This document shows, piece by piece, positions 22,946 through 33,969 of a DNA stretch of 64,000 nt. A model generated the notes under the pieces. It did not search any database. It saw only the letters and a program-made list of their open reading frames with translations, and was not told the DNA's origin. Source of the DNA: Terfezia claveryi. Taxonomy: Eukaryota; Ascomycota; Pezizomycetes; Pezizales; Pezizaceae. The position numbers were made by a program, and so were the translations under genes. Where the stretch lies: NCBI GenBank assembly GCA_015179025.1, contig WHUX01000004.1, positions 310,001 to 374,000 on the forward strand, written 5' to 3'. Position 1 is the stretch's first letter. Each line of letters begins with the position of its first letter.

Positions 22946-24056
22946 TGTTCCGGGCCGCGGGCAATTAATATAATTCCTCAATTTGGTAAATCTCAATCGA
23001 ACAAAACATTCTGCGACACTCAAAAAACACCCTAAGAAGTTATTTTGACTGCCCTATCCACATCATATACCCTTCCTGTTGATTAGTGGGAGACGGCAGA
23101 CATTGAACAAGGGAGAATTCCGGAAAAATTACCTCAAGCCCTTCAGATAGTGAAGTACATGCTGGCGATGTTAACAACTTATCACTGCATCTCTGATGAT
23201 GAAGGAATAGGGAAGAGGATACTGAGTTTACTGCTGCCCTAAAAATCCGCACCCCTATCCAATGGGTATTTGGAAATTAGTTTCTTATCCACGGGGGTTC
23301 TTATTGACGAGGCCTTATTGCTGGGGCTATATCGACCATCTTATGCTGAATATTGATATGCTATGTGGAATTCAGTGAAATTTGGAGCAATCATAATTAT
23401 AATACTTTTGTCTACATCTTGTTGCAAGATTGATTTTTAGACTAGAAAATTCCAGGCTATTCCTCACTTATAAAATCCAAGTCAGGTGCAAAGCGGTTTT
23501 ATATGCAGATTGCTAAGCTACTCCAAGTTCTTGATTTTAAACCAAAACGAAGCAGGTTCTACCTAGAATTATACAACAGGTATCTAGATGGTATTTTACA
23601 GCGTTGTGGGAGATCAAATGGCACAATGCTACAACAAACCTCTTACTTTTGCAGTTTGATATTGTTAAACCCGATAACCTTTACCCAACTGCTGACCTTA
23701 CAGGCTTAGAGTTTGATATTTTAGATACTCTAACTGCTCGGTAAACCACAGTTCACCAGGCATCTATAACTACCGGTGTTGCGAAAACTTCTACTCTAAT
23801 TGTTGTCACCGATACTTTAAGAATAATCTGAAATGCTTAATCTATTAACATACGAAAGTATCAACAGATCATGACTATATTGCTCTAGCTGAACCAAATT
23901 GGAATATTAGAGGGGGGTCTAATCGACTGGGAAATCAATGAATCTTTTGCAGTCGCTGGGAAATTATCAATCTAGTAAATCAGTACTTTATCAATACACC
24001 AAATTGAGTAATTATTTAAATTGCCTGCGGCCGATGCCCGCGAGCGGCCCAGAACA
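22946..24056. mobile_element. Element B: 1.1-kb inverted-repeat element related to element A
   Basis: The left end is TGTTCCGGGCCGCGGGCAA at 22946, followed by an AT-rich stretch with CTCAATTTGGT. The right end, at about 23990-24056, has ACCAAATTGAG and then GCCCGCGAGCGGCCCAGAACA. The two ends are inverted copies, and both are flanked by TATATA. The interior holds only short frames (for example 23503-23709) with no recognisable protein, so it looks like a non-autonomous relative or an internally deleted copy. Confidence 0.6.
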
Positions 24057-24224
24057 TATATTCTACCTCAAAGTTGAAGCTCAACTCGCATTCACTTTTC
24101 CCACAAAAAAATTATACTCATTCTAATCAAATAAATCAAGCCTCATTCGTTCTCCCCCTTTTCCCTCGTGGCTTCGCTATTCCTCTGCTGTATCCCATCT
24201 CCCCACTCAAGCACATCATCTTCA

Positions 24225-26594
24225 CTACCCCTCTCGTCTAGATCTTCCTCCTACAGAAGAAGGCTGTGATGACGAGGGCTTGTGAGTTTGTGCTTGAACC
24301 GTGACGGATAGTGACGAGGCTGATCCTGGGGACGCACCGATTGCTGCAGTAGTAATATCTCCCCCGCTTGGAACAGCAGTCCGACCATTTCTATCATTAC
24401 CATTGTCGTTGCCGTCCTCGTCGTCGTCGTCGTATCCTTCGTCCCCCGCCCCTCCCCAAGCACCACCTACACTCTCTAGAGTAAACTTGCTAGCCGTAGC
24501 TTGATCTAGCCTGCTCAACTCCCCTCTCGCAAACCACTTCGGCAGCAAGTACATCCTAACCGGAATAAGCGCCACCACGACTACGGGAAACCCCACTGCA
24601 GCAATGGTCTGCGTGATAGCGAACGTAGCTCCAAATCCCACCAGCTCTAAACCCACAAACCCCCACACCGCACCAAGTCTACACTTCCTCAACGGATGAG
24701 ACATAGGCGTCAACGCCTTATCCTGTAAAAGATAAAGAATCTTCAATGTAATCCCATTTCCCTCCAATGCCTGGACGCCCATGACCAAAAACAAACCCGC
24801 TAGGACAGCTTGCGGTACGATCCCTAGAACAGAGAGTAGCGGACGGGTCATGGTAATTAGGATTAGGATTCCTTGGGCAAGGTTGGAGAAGCGTTGTTCG
24901 ACCACGTGGGTGGTGACTTCGATAGGTTTGCATGGTTCTTTGGGGTCCTCGCCAGAGGTGGTGGAGGGGGGTTCAGTACTTTTTAAAGTCACACAGAGGG
25001 AGGCGGTGTGGAATGGTGCTTGCGGGATCAGCCCGTTGGGAGCAGGAGGCCCAGGATCCCGGAGATGCCGGTTGTGACACCGAGGAGGAAGATGTCCCAG
25101 TGGAAACCGGAGGGTTTGCGGAGGGGGAATTCGGTGCCTTGAGCTATGAGGGAGGAGACGTTGTGGTCTGGGAGAATTTTGTTAGCTTATAAATAATTAT
25201 GATCTCAATTGGAGTGAGAGTTGAGGGTAATATTGACGTACCAAAATAGAACAAACACGTCAAAAGCAAAGCAAAGGGTATAGCTAGAAAGATATCCGCT
25301 GTAGGAATCTCCCAAAACCTAACAAGCCAGTCCCTCTCCAATGTCGGCCTAAACGCCTGCGCAGTCGGCAACCTCAACAGTGCCACATTATCCATCTTCC
25401 CAATAAACTGATATCCAGAGAATAACACCACCGTCAACGGCGTACCATAATCCCTTAAGAAAGTCCTGACAGGATGCACAAATAATGTACTCCTGGCCAT
25501 CACCCCACATAAATACCCAACCATCAACACCATCAAACCTATTGAGATGGACAGGTATGCAGATGCATCTGGGTTTGTGACTGAGTGCCATTGTAAAGTT
25601 AATATCTGGACCCCCTTTTGCAGATATATAAATGCAACATAGAACCCGAATATGTCGCATGAGAACCGAGTAACCCATCGGACTGCGTTGGAGGAATTTG
25701 CGATACCGAGGAAAAAATGCATGATCATAGACCAAAGGCATATCCAAGCCATGAAGGGGAGGTAGGGGGTTCCACGGTTGGCGACGATATCGTAGACAGT
25801 GCTGGAAATTTTGATGAGAACATTGTCCTATTTGAGAGTGAGAGCAGACTTACTAGTTGAAGACAGTGATAGGGCCAGTAACTCCTACTATAACTAATGG
25901 CTGTGCTGCAAAGAACGAGAAGGCCGAAGCCCCCAAGAAAGATGATAACAAGACTTCATTGACGCCGTAGGACATCCCAGTGCTTTCAAACCTGTAGGAG
26001 CCAGTAGCGTTAGAGGGAATAACTTCTCCACGGCGAAATTTGGAGAACATACATATCGAATGAAAATGCCAGTGCTGGAGCAAACTATATATTTCCTTAT
26101 CCATTAGTTTTGTTCTCTCTTTGCAAAATATACCTAGTGTAAATATTTTCTGGCGCACATACTTTGCAAAATACATATACACTACCCACGCAACACACCG
26201 TTAGTAACTGTCAATCCATCTTTACTATACTCACTCCAACATCCTCCTCAAATCCTATATATACTCACCAGTACTGGGTATAACCCTATAATTCCATGCA
26301 TCCGCCCAATCAGACCTATTCTTATCTATCAGCACAACCTACCCAGTCATCCAAAAGCGAGTCCTACAAATAATAAGGCGCCCTCGTCCGAACATCATTC
26401 AACATTCCCTCACCCCATCTAATTCCAAAAAAATCCAACGGCCAGTGAGGCCTCTCTCTGCTGACTACGCTTCCTCTTCTTTCTCTGTCTCCATGGTGAC
26501 TCCTGGCCAACCTGGGTAGTCCATCGTCGAGTTGTGAATTCTTCAGTTGCTGTTGTAGTACTTTCGATTGTGGTTCCACTTCTGGTGGAATCAT
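24225..26594 (-). pseudogene. Bicarbonate/borate-type anion transporter (SLC4-like), two 1-bp frameshifts
   Basis: This is a multi-pass membrane anion exchanger of the HCO3-/Bor1 family. Exons: 26594-26368, 26315-26269, 26181-26163, 26084-26053, 25991-25854, 25801-25242, 25167-24225. Family landmarks occur in order: MLNDVRTRAPYYLSDW, SYGVNEVLLSSFLGASAF, QPLVIVGVTGPITVFNYT, PYLPFMAW, then LRDYGTPLTVVLFSGYQFIG, FYFDHNVSS, PSGFHWDIFLLG, TTHVVEQRFSNLAQG and ITQTIAAVGFPVVVVALIP. The C-terminal tail is Asp/Gly/Ser-rich. Two places each lack one C of an expected CCC: near 26078, where the family has LLPALAF, and near 25046, where it has GLPAPNGLIPQ. Adding one base at each makes every exon phase agree (about 655 residues). 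Either the gene is recently dead or the assembly has two homopolymer errors. The start at 26594 is the first ATG; the frame is open further up without one. Confidence 0.85.
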
Positions 26595-26717
26595 TACGAC
26601 CTCTCGTTCAAGCCTCAAAATCAGATTTATAAAACGGTACCCGGTGATACTGGTAGGTGAAGAGTGACCAAGTTTGCAACGGACGGGCTTAATGACAGAC
26701 CCAAGTGAGGTAAGAAG

Positions 26718-26789
26718 AATTGAGAGAGGGAGAAAGGAGTGTATTCAGAGAGGGAGAAAGGAGTGAATTGAGAGAGGGAGAAAGGAGTG
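26718..26789. repeat. 24-bp tandem repeat, three copies
   Basis: Units built on GAGAGAGGGAGAAAGGAGTG start at 26718, 26742 and 26766. The second differs in its first bases (TATTCA for AATTGA). The array lies just upstream of the transporter gene. Confidence 0.9.
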
Positions 26790-27140
26790 GCCTTTTCAAA
26801 GCTCATTTGCCCAGCCTACGCTTCTACATATAGCTTGTCATAATTTTGACATGAATCGAGATATATAATGTGATTCTGCTTGCGCAGAATCAGACCTAAG
26901 CCTGGATCAAGCGCAATATAAACACTTGGAATAATAATGATCTGCGTCCTAAATAGTCTGCTTTTATGGGAAATACTCCCGCCGGTCGCCCTAAGCCTGA
27001 TAAAGAAAGTGATGGATAAAGAACGATCTATATAAGCAGCTAAGGGCTGCCCTAATATAAGTAGATAGAACCTAGCACCATAAGTCTCATAACCTTCGAA
27101 TACTTACAGCTTTGCCCTGAACAATAGCCGAATTAGATAT

Positions 27141-28227
27141 AATATATATATATTCTTCGGCTGAAGTTTCCTCCGCTAGTTAGAGACTCGAGATCATTCC
27201 GGCACCTGGTTCTCCTCCATTCAATTCCACTACCACCATTTTTTTTTCTTGAGCGATTCGAGACATTCGAATCGCCTTCCGCGTCATCTGTCAGTAAACT
27301 CCCGAACAAAACAAAATATGATATGTACAATCATGCTTCAAAAGTATTTGGACACTTTCAAAATCACAGCGAAAATTGGACATTTAGGGAACAAATAACC
27401 CGACTCAGAACGGGAGCAATTGACCTGGAACTTTAGTACTGATTTATTTTACCAAAAGCTTTAATAGAATGGAAAATATGGCAGGAAAGCAAGGAGGAAG
27501 TTCGACAATTACAAGAATATGGATTACCTACTCCTCTGATGTCTTAAGAAATCTGACCAACTGAACCAGATCTGTGTTGTTAAGAATATGGGCGAAGTGG
27601 TTGTCAGGTAGTTAGGTACCATCTCATACGGATTTTTATAGCAACATCCAACTCTAGAAGATTGAGGGCGTTCACGAGTTTAAACGAATTAGGTATTAGT
27701 TCTAGTGTAAAAGCCTATATATGTTTGGGACCTGGGCTGCTTCGATTTGCCAGATCTTGTCTTTGGTAGTCAGTCTCGGAGGAGCCAATACCCTACCAGA
27801 CTACGTACAAACCGCCTCAGATGGATGCACGCCAATTGGGGCGTGTTCGTTTCTTACATGTGGAGATTGTTGGATGATTGATAAGTGGTCATGATTTGTT
27901 TTCCACCAGTACATGCCGTATAGTCTGGTTGGCACAACGACCTCTAAAACTACACGCCGTAGTACCTACTGCTACTATGGACGGCATTCGCTGCACGACC
28001 TCCACTGATAAGCCGAAAAGTCTAAATAAATGTGTATTTATGTAGTTTGTGTTTGGCACTGTGACAGTTATATTATTTCACTTCAATAGGGCATGATCGC
28101 TGTACTGAGGTACTTACCAAGGTAGGAGGAGGAGAACCAGGTGCCAGCATGAAAGCCGCAGCATGAAAGCTGGGCTTCTCGAGTCTCTAACTAGCAGAGG
28201 AAACTTCAGCCGAAGAATATATATATT
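27141..28227. mobile_element. Non-coding element with long inverted terminal repeats, about 1.09 kb
   Basis: The left arm (27141 onward) runs AT-repeat, TATTCTTCGGCTGAAGTTTC, then CTAGTTAGAGACTCGAGA and, a little further in, GGCACCTGGTTCTCCTCC. The right arm carries the same series inverted between about 28124 and 28227. It matches nearly base for base except for one mismatch near the middle and an insertion with a duplicated GCATGAAAGC. No open frame of note lies between the arms. The interior has a mariner-like motif at 27326-27355 and copies of TAGTCTGGTTGG and its complement. It is probably a MITE-like non-autonomous element, with superfamily unknown. Confidence 0.7.
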
Positions 28228-29501
28228 ACTAGGATCCTAGGATCTATGAGTTCTCATTCTGGAGACAAGAGGAAATCCTTCAACCAGAACAGCTCTCTAA
28301 CTGACTGCGCAGGGGAGCCTCGAGGTTGTATGTATATATTCCGACAGAAGCTACACGTTTCGAAAGACATCATTCACCACAGCATTCTAGAGCGTGTAGA
28401 TCTCAGTATATGTACAATATCACAACCTTTAGATTATACCAACACCCTCCCCACCTGCTTTGTATACAGTATATGTATAAAGGCTCATGCATTCCAACCC
28501 TTGCCCCCTAGCTACGAGAGGCGGTGCCGGCCAGACTACGCAACTTAGTCCCTGTCACTTTCCCAGCTTTTCATAACTTTTGTTATACATCCTTGGCTTA
28601 TGCTTCTTCTGCCTAAGCAGAATACGGGGCATTGTTGGCCACGGGTTGGCCTTGGCATGAGACTAGGGTTGGCCAGTGGCCCACATCTCAGATTCAAAGA
28701 CATCTCACTAGATCTAACAGGCTTCTAACAGGCTTAGGTTTGGCTTGAGCGTACAGCCATAAAGCAACAAGCAGAATTAATATCTGGGTCTGCTATGGGC
28801 CATGATCAGTCTGAGTTCACTTGCCATGGTATGATAGAATCAGAGCAGAAAGCAGATATCATTGCATTAGTGAAGGTCAACATTCAACAACTTATGGTAC
28901 AACACACTGCCCACTGAGTATAGAAAGTGAAAAGCATGAAATCTCAAGATAATAGCGATCCTGTCTCAAATTGATACATAAGAACTTCAAATGTACTATA
29001 AAGCCGCAAACCATGATATAAAGTTCAACTCCTACCATCAATAGTTTGGCCTTCGTCAACCATATTGGTACATTATCATGTAAACATGTAATGGGTGTAA
29101 AGCCCAGAAAGCCAAACCATCGCCCCCCGCCCCCCAAAATTGAATCCAGTAATAAGACAAAAGACAGCGAGGGAGATAGATATACGAATAACATTTGCAG
29201 TATGAAAGGGAAAGCCAACATGAAGCAGTAGAGAAGCTCAAAAAAAAGGTACAAAAGCGAACCAACCACGTTTTTCTGTAAGTCCAGTCCAGAGTACGCA
29301 TTGCTGTTTAGAAACCCTTAACCATAGGTCAAAGTATTCCTATCCAATAGCAGTAAGACTCCATAAACCAGTTAATCAACTCTTGCACCAAGCCCATGCA
29401 ACAGACAGAACAGACGAAATACTACCACACCCTCAGCCAGTGTAGTAATAGACTGGATTAGGTTCATCAACTTCGGCATGGTGACTAGCGCGGTAACGTT
29501 C
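28228..29501. other. Intergenic region, no gene recognised
   Basis: Only short frames without recognisable content are present. The part near 29300-29500 is presumably the pacC 3' untranslated region. Confidence 0.5.
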
Positions 29502-31832
29502 CTAACACGCCGCGACGGCCCTCAGAACCGGGTAATTAACCGCCCCTTCTCCCTCCACATTCTCCTTCGAATCTTCATTCGTTAAGGACGCCTCCGGCTC
29601 CTCCGTCATCTCCTGCCTAGCATCCGTCATCTCTTCGTCCACCATCTCCTCAGCCTCCTCAGCCTTTCTCAGCATATTCGCAATGATAGTGCGTAGGCTC
29701 TCAACGGTTTGATAATCCCTAAACCAGTTTTCGTCCTTAGTGGTGGCAGCAGTGGGGCTGGTACCAGCATCCAATGCAGGATCTATGAGGCTGTTGCTAA
29801 TAGTCTTGGGTACAATGACTTCATCAGAACCGAGGTCCATCTCATCCACATTTCTTGGGGCTTTCTGTAACACTCCAACATTAAATGTACGTCTCTGGTC
29901 GGCATCGAAAGCGGTACCGAGAGCGGGTGGAGCGGATGTGACAGAGGATGTATAGCTTGCAGATGCATCTTGCCCAGAGGAGACAGCGGGTAGCGTTGGG
30001 TATGTGGCTCGGGTGGATGATGGAGACTGGTTGGGAGGAGTTTGCTGTTGAGTATTTGATGCTACTGGCGATTGAGAGGAGTTGTAGTTGGTGTTGGGAG
30101 GTGTAAGGACAGCACTTCCACTTGTAGCACCCATCGAGACAACAGGAGCACCAGAAGTTATTGTTGTTTCATTCTGATCAGCTTGAGTGGTGGCTGTATT
30201 CAGGTTGTCAGCAAGAGTAACGCCAACCGATAGGGAAAACTGACCTGCTTGCGCATAACTTGCTACCGAGGCGGTTGCTGTTACTGATGCTGCAGCTGTG
30301 GGTGCAGAAGAATCATAGAGATTGTGTGATAACTCTGTTAGGAAGTTGTTTGCTTCTACCATCTCTTGCTTTGTGCGGAGAGATGGAAGAGTAAATGGAT
30401 GTGCCTGACTAGCAGAAGTAACCGGAGTACTTCCGTGGCCTTGATAGTCAAGGTTCTCCTGTGACACCGGCATATACTGCTGTAGTTGCGACAAACGCTG
30501 GGCCATCGCATTGTCATACACGGGCTGTATCTTGTGCCTCTTGACCTCATCGAAGAACTGATCCGCACCCTCAAGTGCACGCTTCTTGCCCCCCGTTGGT
30601 GCTTGTTGATTAAGGTCTTGGCCCTGGTGAGCAGGCTGAGGAGCATAGTAGACTGGAGCGTAAGGAGCAGTATTCGGAGGGGGATAGTAGCCTGTCAGGC
30701 CTGCCGGATGGTAAGGACCATGTGGAAATTGTTGGGGGTGGTGGAAATTACCATATCCATATGCAGTCGCGGCAGTGGCTGCCAGAGCTGTAGAGACGTC
30801 AGTTTGATGCTCGGTTCAAGAGAACCAAGAAACTTGGCAGAACTCACAATCGACACCTGAAGTGGCATAAGCGTGTCCATTGTCACCCTAGATGCCATGA
30901 TTAGCAGAATGTTCTTTATTTGTTTTAGTAAACAGACTGCAACCTACTCTCAACGATGCCGATGCTCGGCGTGCTCCATCGGGCTCAGGACTGCGCAAAA
31001 TCACAGAATCATCGGCATGCGTCTACTCGCACCTGTTAATTTACTGTGGGGAAAAACAAAAATGAATCTGCTCGCCGGGAATCTGTCACCTTTACGTGCT
31101 TCTTCAAGTCCTGAGGACGCTTGAAGGCCTTTCCACAAAATTCACACTTATGCGGCTTCAGTGGGACATGGACTCGAATATGCGACGTAATATGGTCGCG
31201 CTTGACCGTGTTCGTGCGGCAAGTACCCCATGCACACGTCAAGCATAGGTTATTAGTACTTTTGCGACCAACATGAACATCACACAAGTGATTCTGCAAT
31301 TGTGTTATTAGTCCACGTCTTTGTCTTGGTCTGGATGCGTCGGCGAATATCCGAGCACTACGGACCCCCGAAAGGAGTGGGACGCAGGAGAAACTATGAC
31401 CGGTTGGTACGGTTAGGAGTTACTCACGTATAGATCTTCAGCGGAATCAAACTTCTCCGAGCAGCCGCTCCATTGACAAGTAAGGTTTTGATCATCTTTC
31501 AGCGCAGCTGGAGGAGGTGGTGCCGGCTGCTGCTGTTGTTGTGGCTGTGACGGTTGCTGCTGTGGAGGTTGCTGTGGCTGTTGCTGTTGTTGTGGTTGTT
31601 GGGCCTGAGGGGCAGCAGCGACGGCTCCGGCCGTCGCTGGAGCGGTTGTCTGAGGAGTCGCCAGTTTTAATGATTGATCCTGGGGCCCTTGGTTCTGGAT
31701 TGCCTGCCCTGGGGCTGTTTGCGGTGCGGACCCGGTGCCTGAGGCGAGTCCTTGAAGGATTGACTGTACGAAATCTATGATGGGCAGCTGGTGCAAAGTC
31801 GCCTTGCAAGCAATTCTGAAAGTAAATGGCAC
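29502..31832 (-). CDS. pacC: PacC/Rim101 pH-responsive zinc-finger transcription factor
   Basis: This is the master regulator of ambient-pH response, proteolytically activated at alkaline pH. Exons: 31832(open)-31428, 31293-31090, 31022-30948, 30887-30848, 30787-29502, giving about 669 residues. A Gln/Pro-rich N-terminal region precedes three C2H2 fingers: [12 protein letters not shown]...[26 protein letters not shown] and [19 protein letters not shown]. Then come [19 protein letters not shown] and a Tyr/Pro-rich stretch. The last exon contains [19 protein letters not shown] (processing region), YPTLPAV and, near the end, YPVLRAV. YPxL motifs bind the Alix-like PalA/Rim20 and flank the signalling protease box. 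The first exon has no in-frame ATG (it opens at GTG 31832), so the true start lies upstream, perhaps through an exon ending at the GTAAGT donor near 32115. Identity is firm; the 5' end is not. Confidence 0.93.
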
Positions 31833-32118
31833 GGATGGTTGGGGTGGCCTTCTCTTTATCTCTAGGCTATGGTCGACAGATGTATGACGAATGGATATAA
31901 GCCTGTTGTTACTGGGTGAGCGATGATGGGGAGGTTGAGGTCGCTGTCTCTTCAGCGGGCGGACGGTACGGCCTTACTTATTTTCTGGACGCCTGTGGAC
32001 TGGTTGGGGGGGCGTGAGTGTGAGGGAGGGGAGCGGGTGAGATCGAGTCTCCTGTGCCCGCAAACTTGACGACCGCGGTGCTATGCCTTTTTCAGCGAGA
32101 GCTCTGTCCACTTACCAT

Positions 32119-32189
32119 CTTGGCATTAACCTTGGCGCAGCGCCAAGCTCCGGCCAAGGCAATTCCAAGACTTTCTATGACAAGCCAAG
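32119..32189. promoter_or_regulatory. Cluster of five PacC consensus sites (GCCAAG) upstream of pacC
   Basis: GCCAAG or its complement occurs at 32119-32124, 32131-32136, 32142-32147, 32153-32158 and 32184-32189. Two more lie at 32403-32408 and 32456-32461. Sites two and three form the perfect palindrome CTTGGCGCAGCGCCAAG (32131-32147). PacC binds GCCARG, so the cluster suggests autoregulation. It may lie in promoter or 5' leader, because the transcript start is unknown. Confidence 0.6.
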
Positions 32190-33969
32190 GCAAATCCATT
32201 AATGTAGCGCTAGAAAGCTGCTCAATCCGCATATTCAATACCACTCGAAAGAGCAAAGAGTGGGCTACGGGTTGAATATGATTTGGAAGGGGCTGGCCTT
32301 GAGTTGCCGCCGCGACCTGCCGTTGTCTTATCCTTTCCTTACCCAAAGCTCCTCTTAAGCCGAGAAATATATGCCTGGTGCAAGGGTCCAGATCAAAAAC
32401 GCCTTGGCAATTGCTTCAACACCTTTTTTGTAGGAAGCTGTGTATTTCCGGGCCACTTGGCAGAAAGGGATCGAGAATACGCAAAATACATGACGCAACG
32501 TCATCTTAGGTACAAAGAACTTAAAACCAATTCTAACGGAAAGCCGATGTTTTTGAGTTCGAGGCTACCGTAGAGGCTTTGTGCGACTTGAGTGAGACTT
32601 TAAGCGAACATTATTGGGGTAGGTAACAGCTTCTTTCCTATATGTAAAATCAAAGTCTCAGAACATAGTGGTTGCGAAACTATTTCGATCCTGAATTGCA
32701 TAGCCTGGTTGGTATTTGGTGTACGATTAAAATGATGGATACTCCATAATAACCTCAGGTTTGGATGAAGTTTCCAGCGTATGGTTTCAGCTCTGGCCTC
32801 CAGGCTAGATGATATCTTCAGACATCACACAAAATCCTGATTGAGGGTAATTCCTAGCACTTGTATACTACTGAAACTAGCACTTGTGGATTCCCCATTT
32901 GGGAAGTCGACCTTTATGTGAGAGATATTCGAACATGGGCCGGTAGTAGCACCATCACTCAAGCAAAGAGCCCAACATCGCATAATTGTGATATGCAATC
33001 GCTTTTGTCATAAGCTCCATCGTATGCACGATGTGTGAAAGCTGTGAAACCCTTCGCAGTACGCCTTCCAGTGGGCAAATCTCCAGTGTACTTCAAATAT
33101 ACAAATTCGAGGGATGAATCTTGCAAAGTTGTTTGACAACATCATGTGTGGTGGCCAAGAGTAAAGAGTGGAAGCACTTGAAGAAGCCCCTCGGTAGAGG
33201 TTGAATTGCACATAGTTAAACTGAAGCGTATCGTCCGGAGGCTTACATTCCTATATCGATTACCCTAACGTGGCTCGGAGCTGTATTTGGACAGCAAGGT
33301 TATGGGTATAGAGCATGCAAGTATTACATATTGCATATACGAAACCTGGAGGTTGGCGAGCACAATTACACAACAAAAAAGTTCTAGCTACGCACCAAAA
33401 GAAAACGGGTGGGTTGCGAGAACCGATGGCGCCATGGGCCTGTCAAATTCCTATCATAAATGTACGACCAGACTGCCAAGATCATACGACAGCCCCTCCT
33501 TGCATTGTAGGTGCTTTCAACTTGCTTCATGTGTATACGTCCCAATAGGTATAGGGCCTTCTTATTATGCCACGATTATGCCACGAAACCCAACCGGAGT
33601 TCAATTGCCAATATAGATAGGTAGTATTTAACTCTTTCGTTATGCGCCCAAACACGCCTTTAACTCCATGGCTGACTTCCAAAAAGATATATATAAAGCA
33701 AGAATCGCTAACCAAAACTTATCTCATCGAAGAAAAGGAACAGAGTGATGGGAATTGCGTGGTTATTAAGTAATAAGGAAAATGTGAAGCATTGCGTGCC
33801 AAACCGATGATATGCGATGGTTTTGCCAAACAAGAAGTTAGGTATCAATAAAATAGTGGGACCCTCCACCTGCGTGAGACTATCATTCTGATGTCCTTGT
33901 TAATCAGGTAGTGCTGGACCCAGGTATAAGAGACGTAACATCATGTTGAAGAAGCCAAGACTCCAGAAT
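32190..33969. other. Intergenic region between pacC and the MAPKK gene
   Basis: This holds the distal pacC upstream region and the MAPKK 3' region. Open frames are short with no recognisable domains. Confidence 0.5.
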
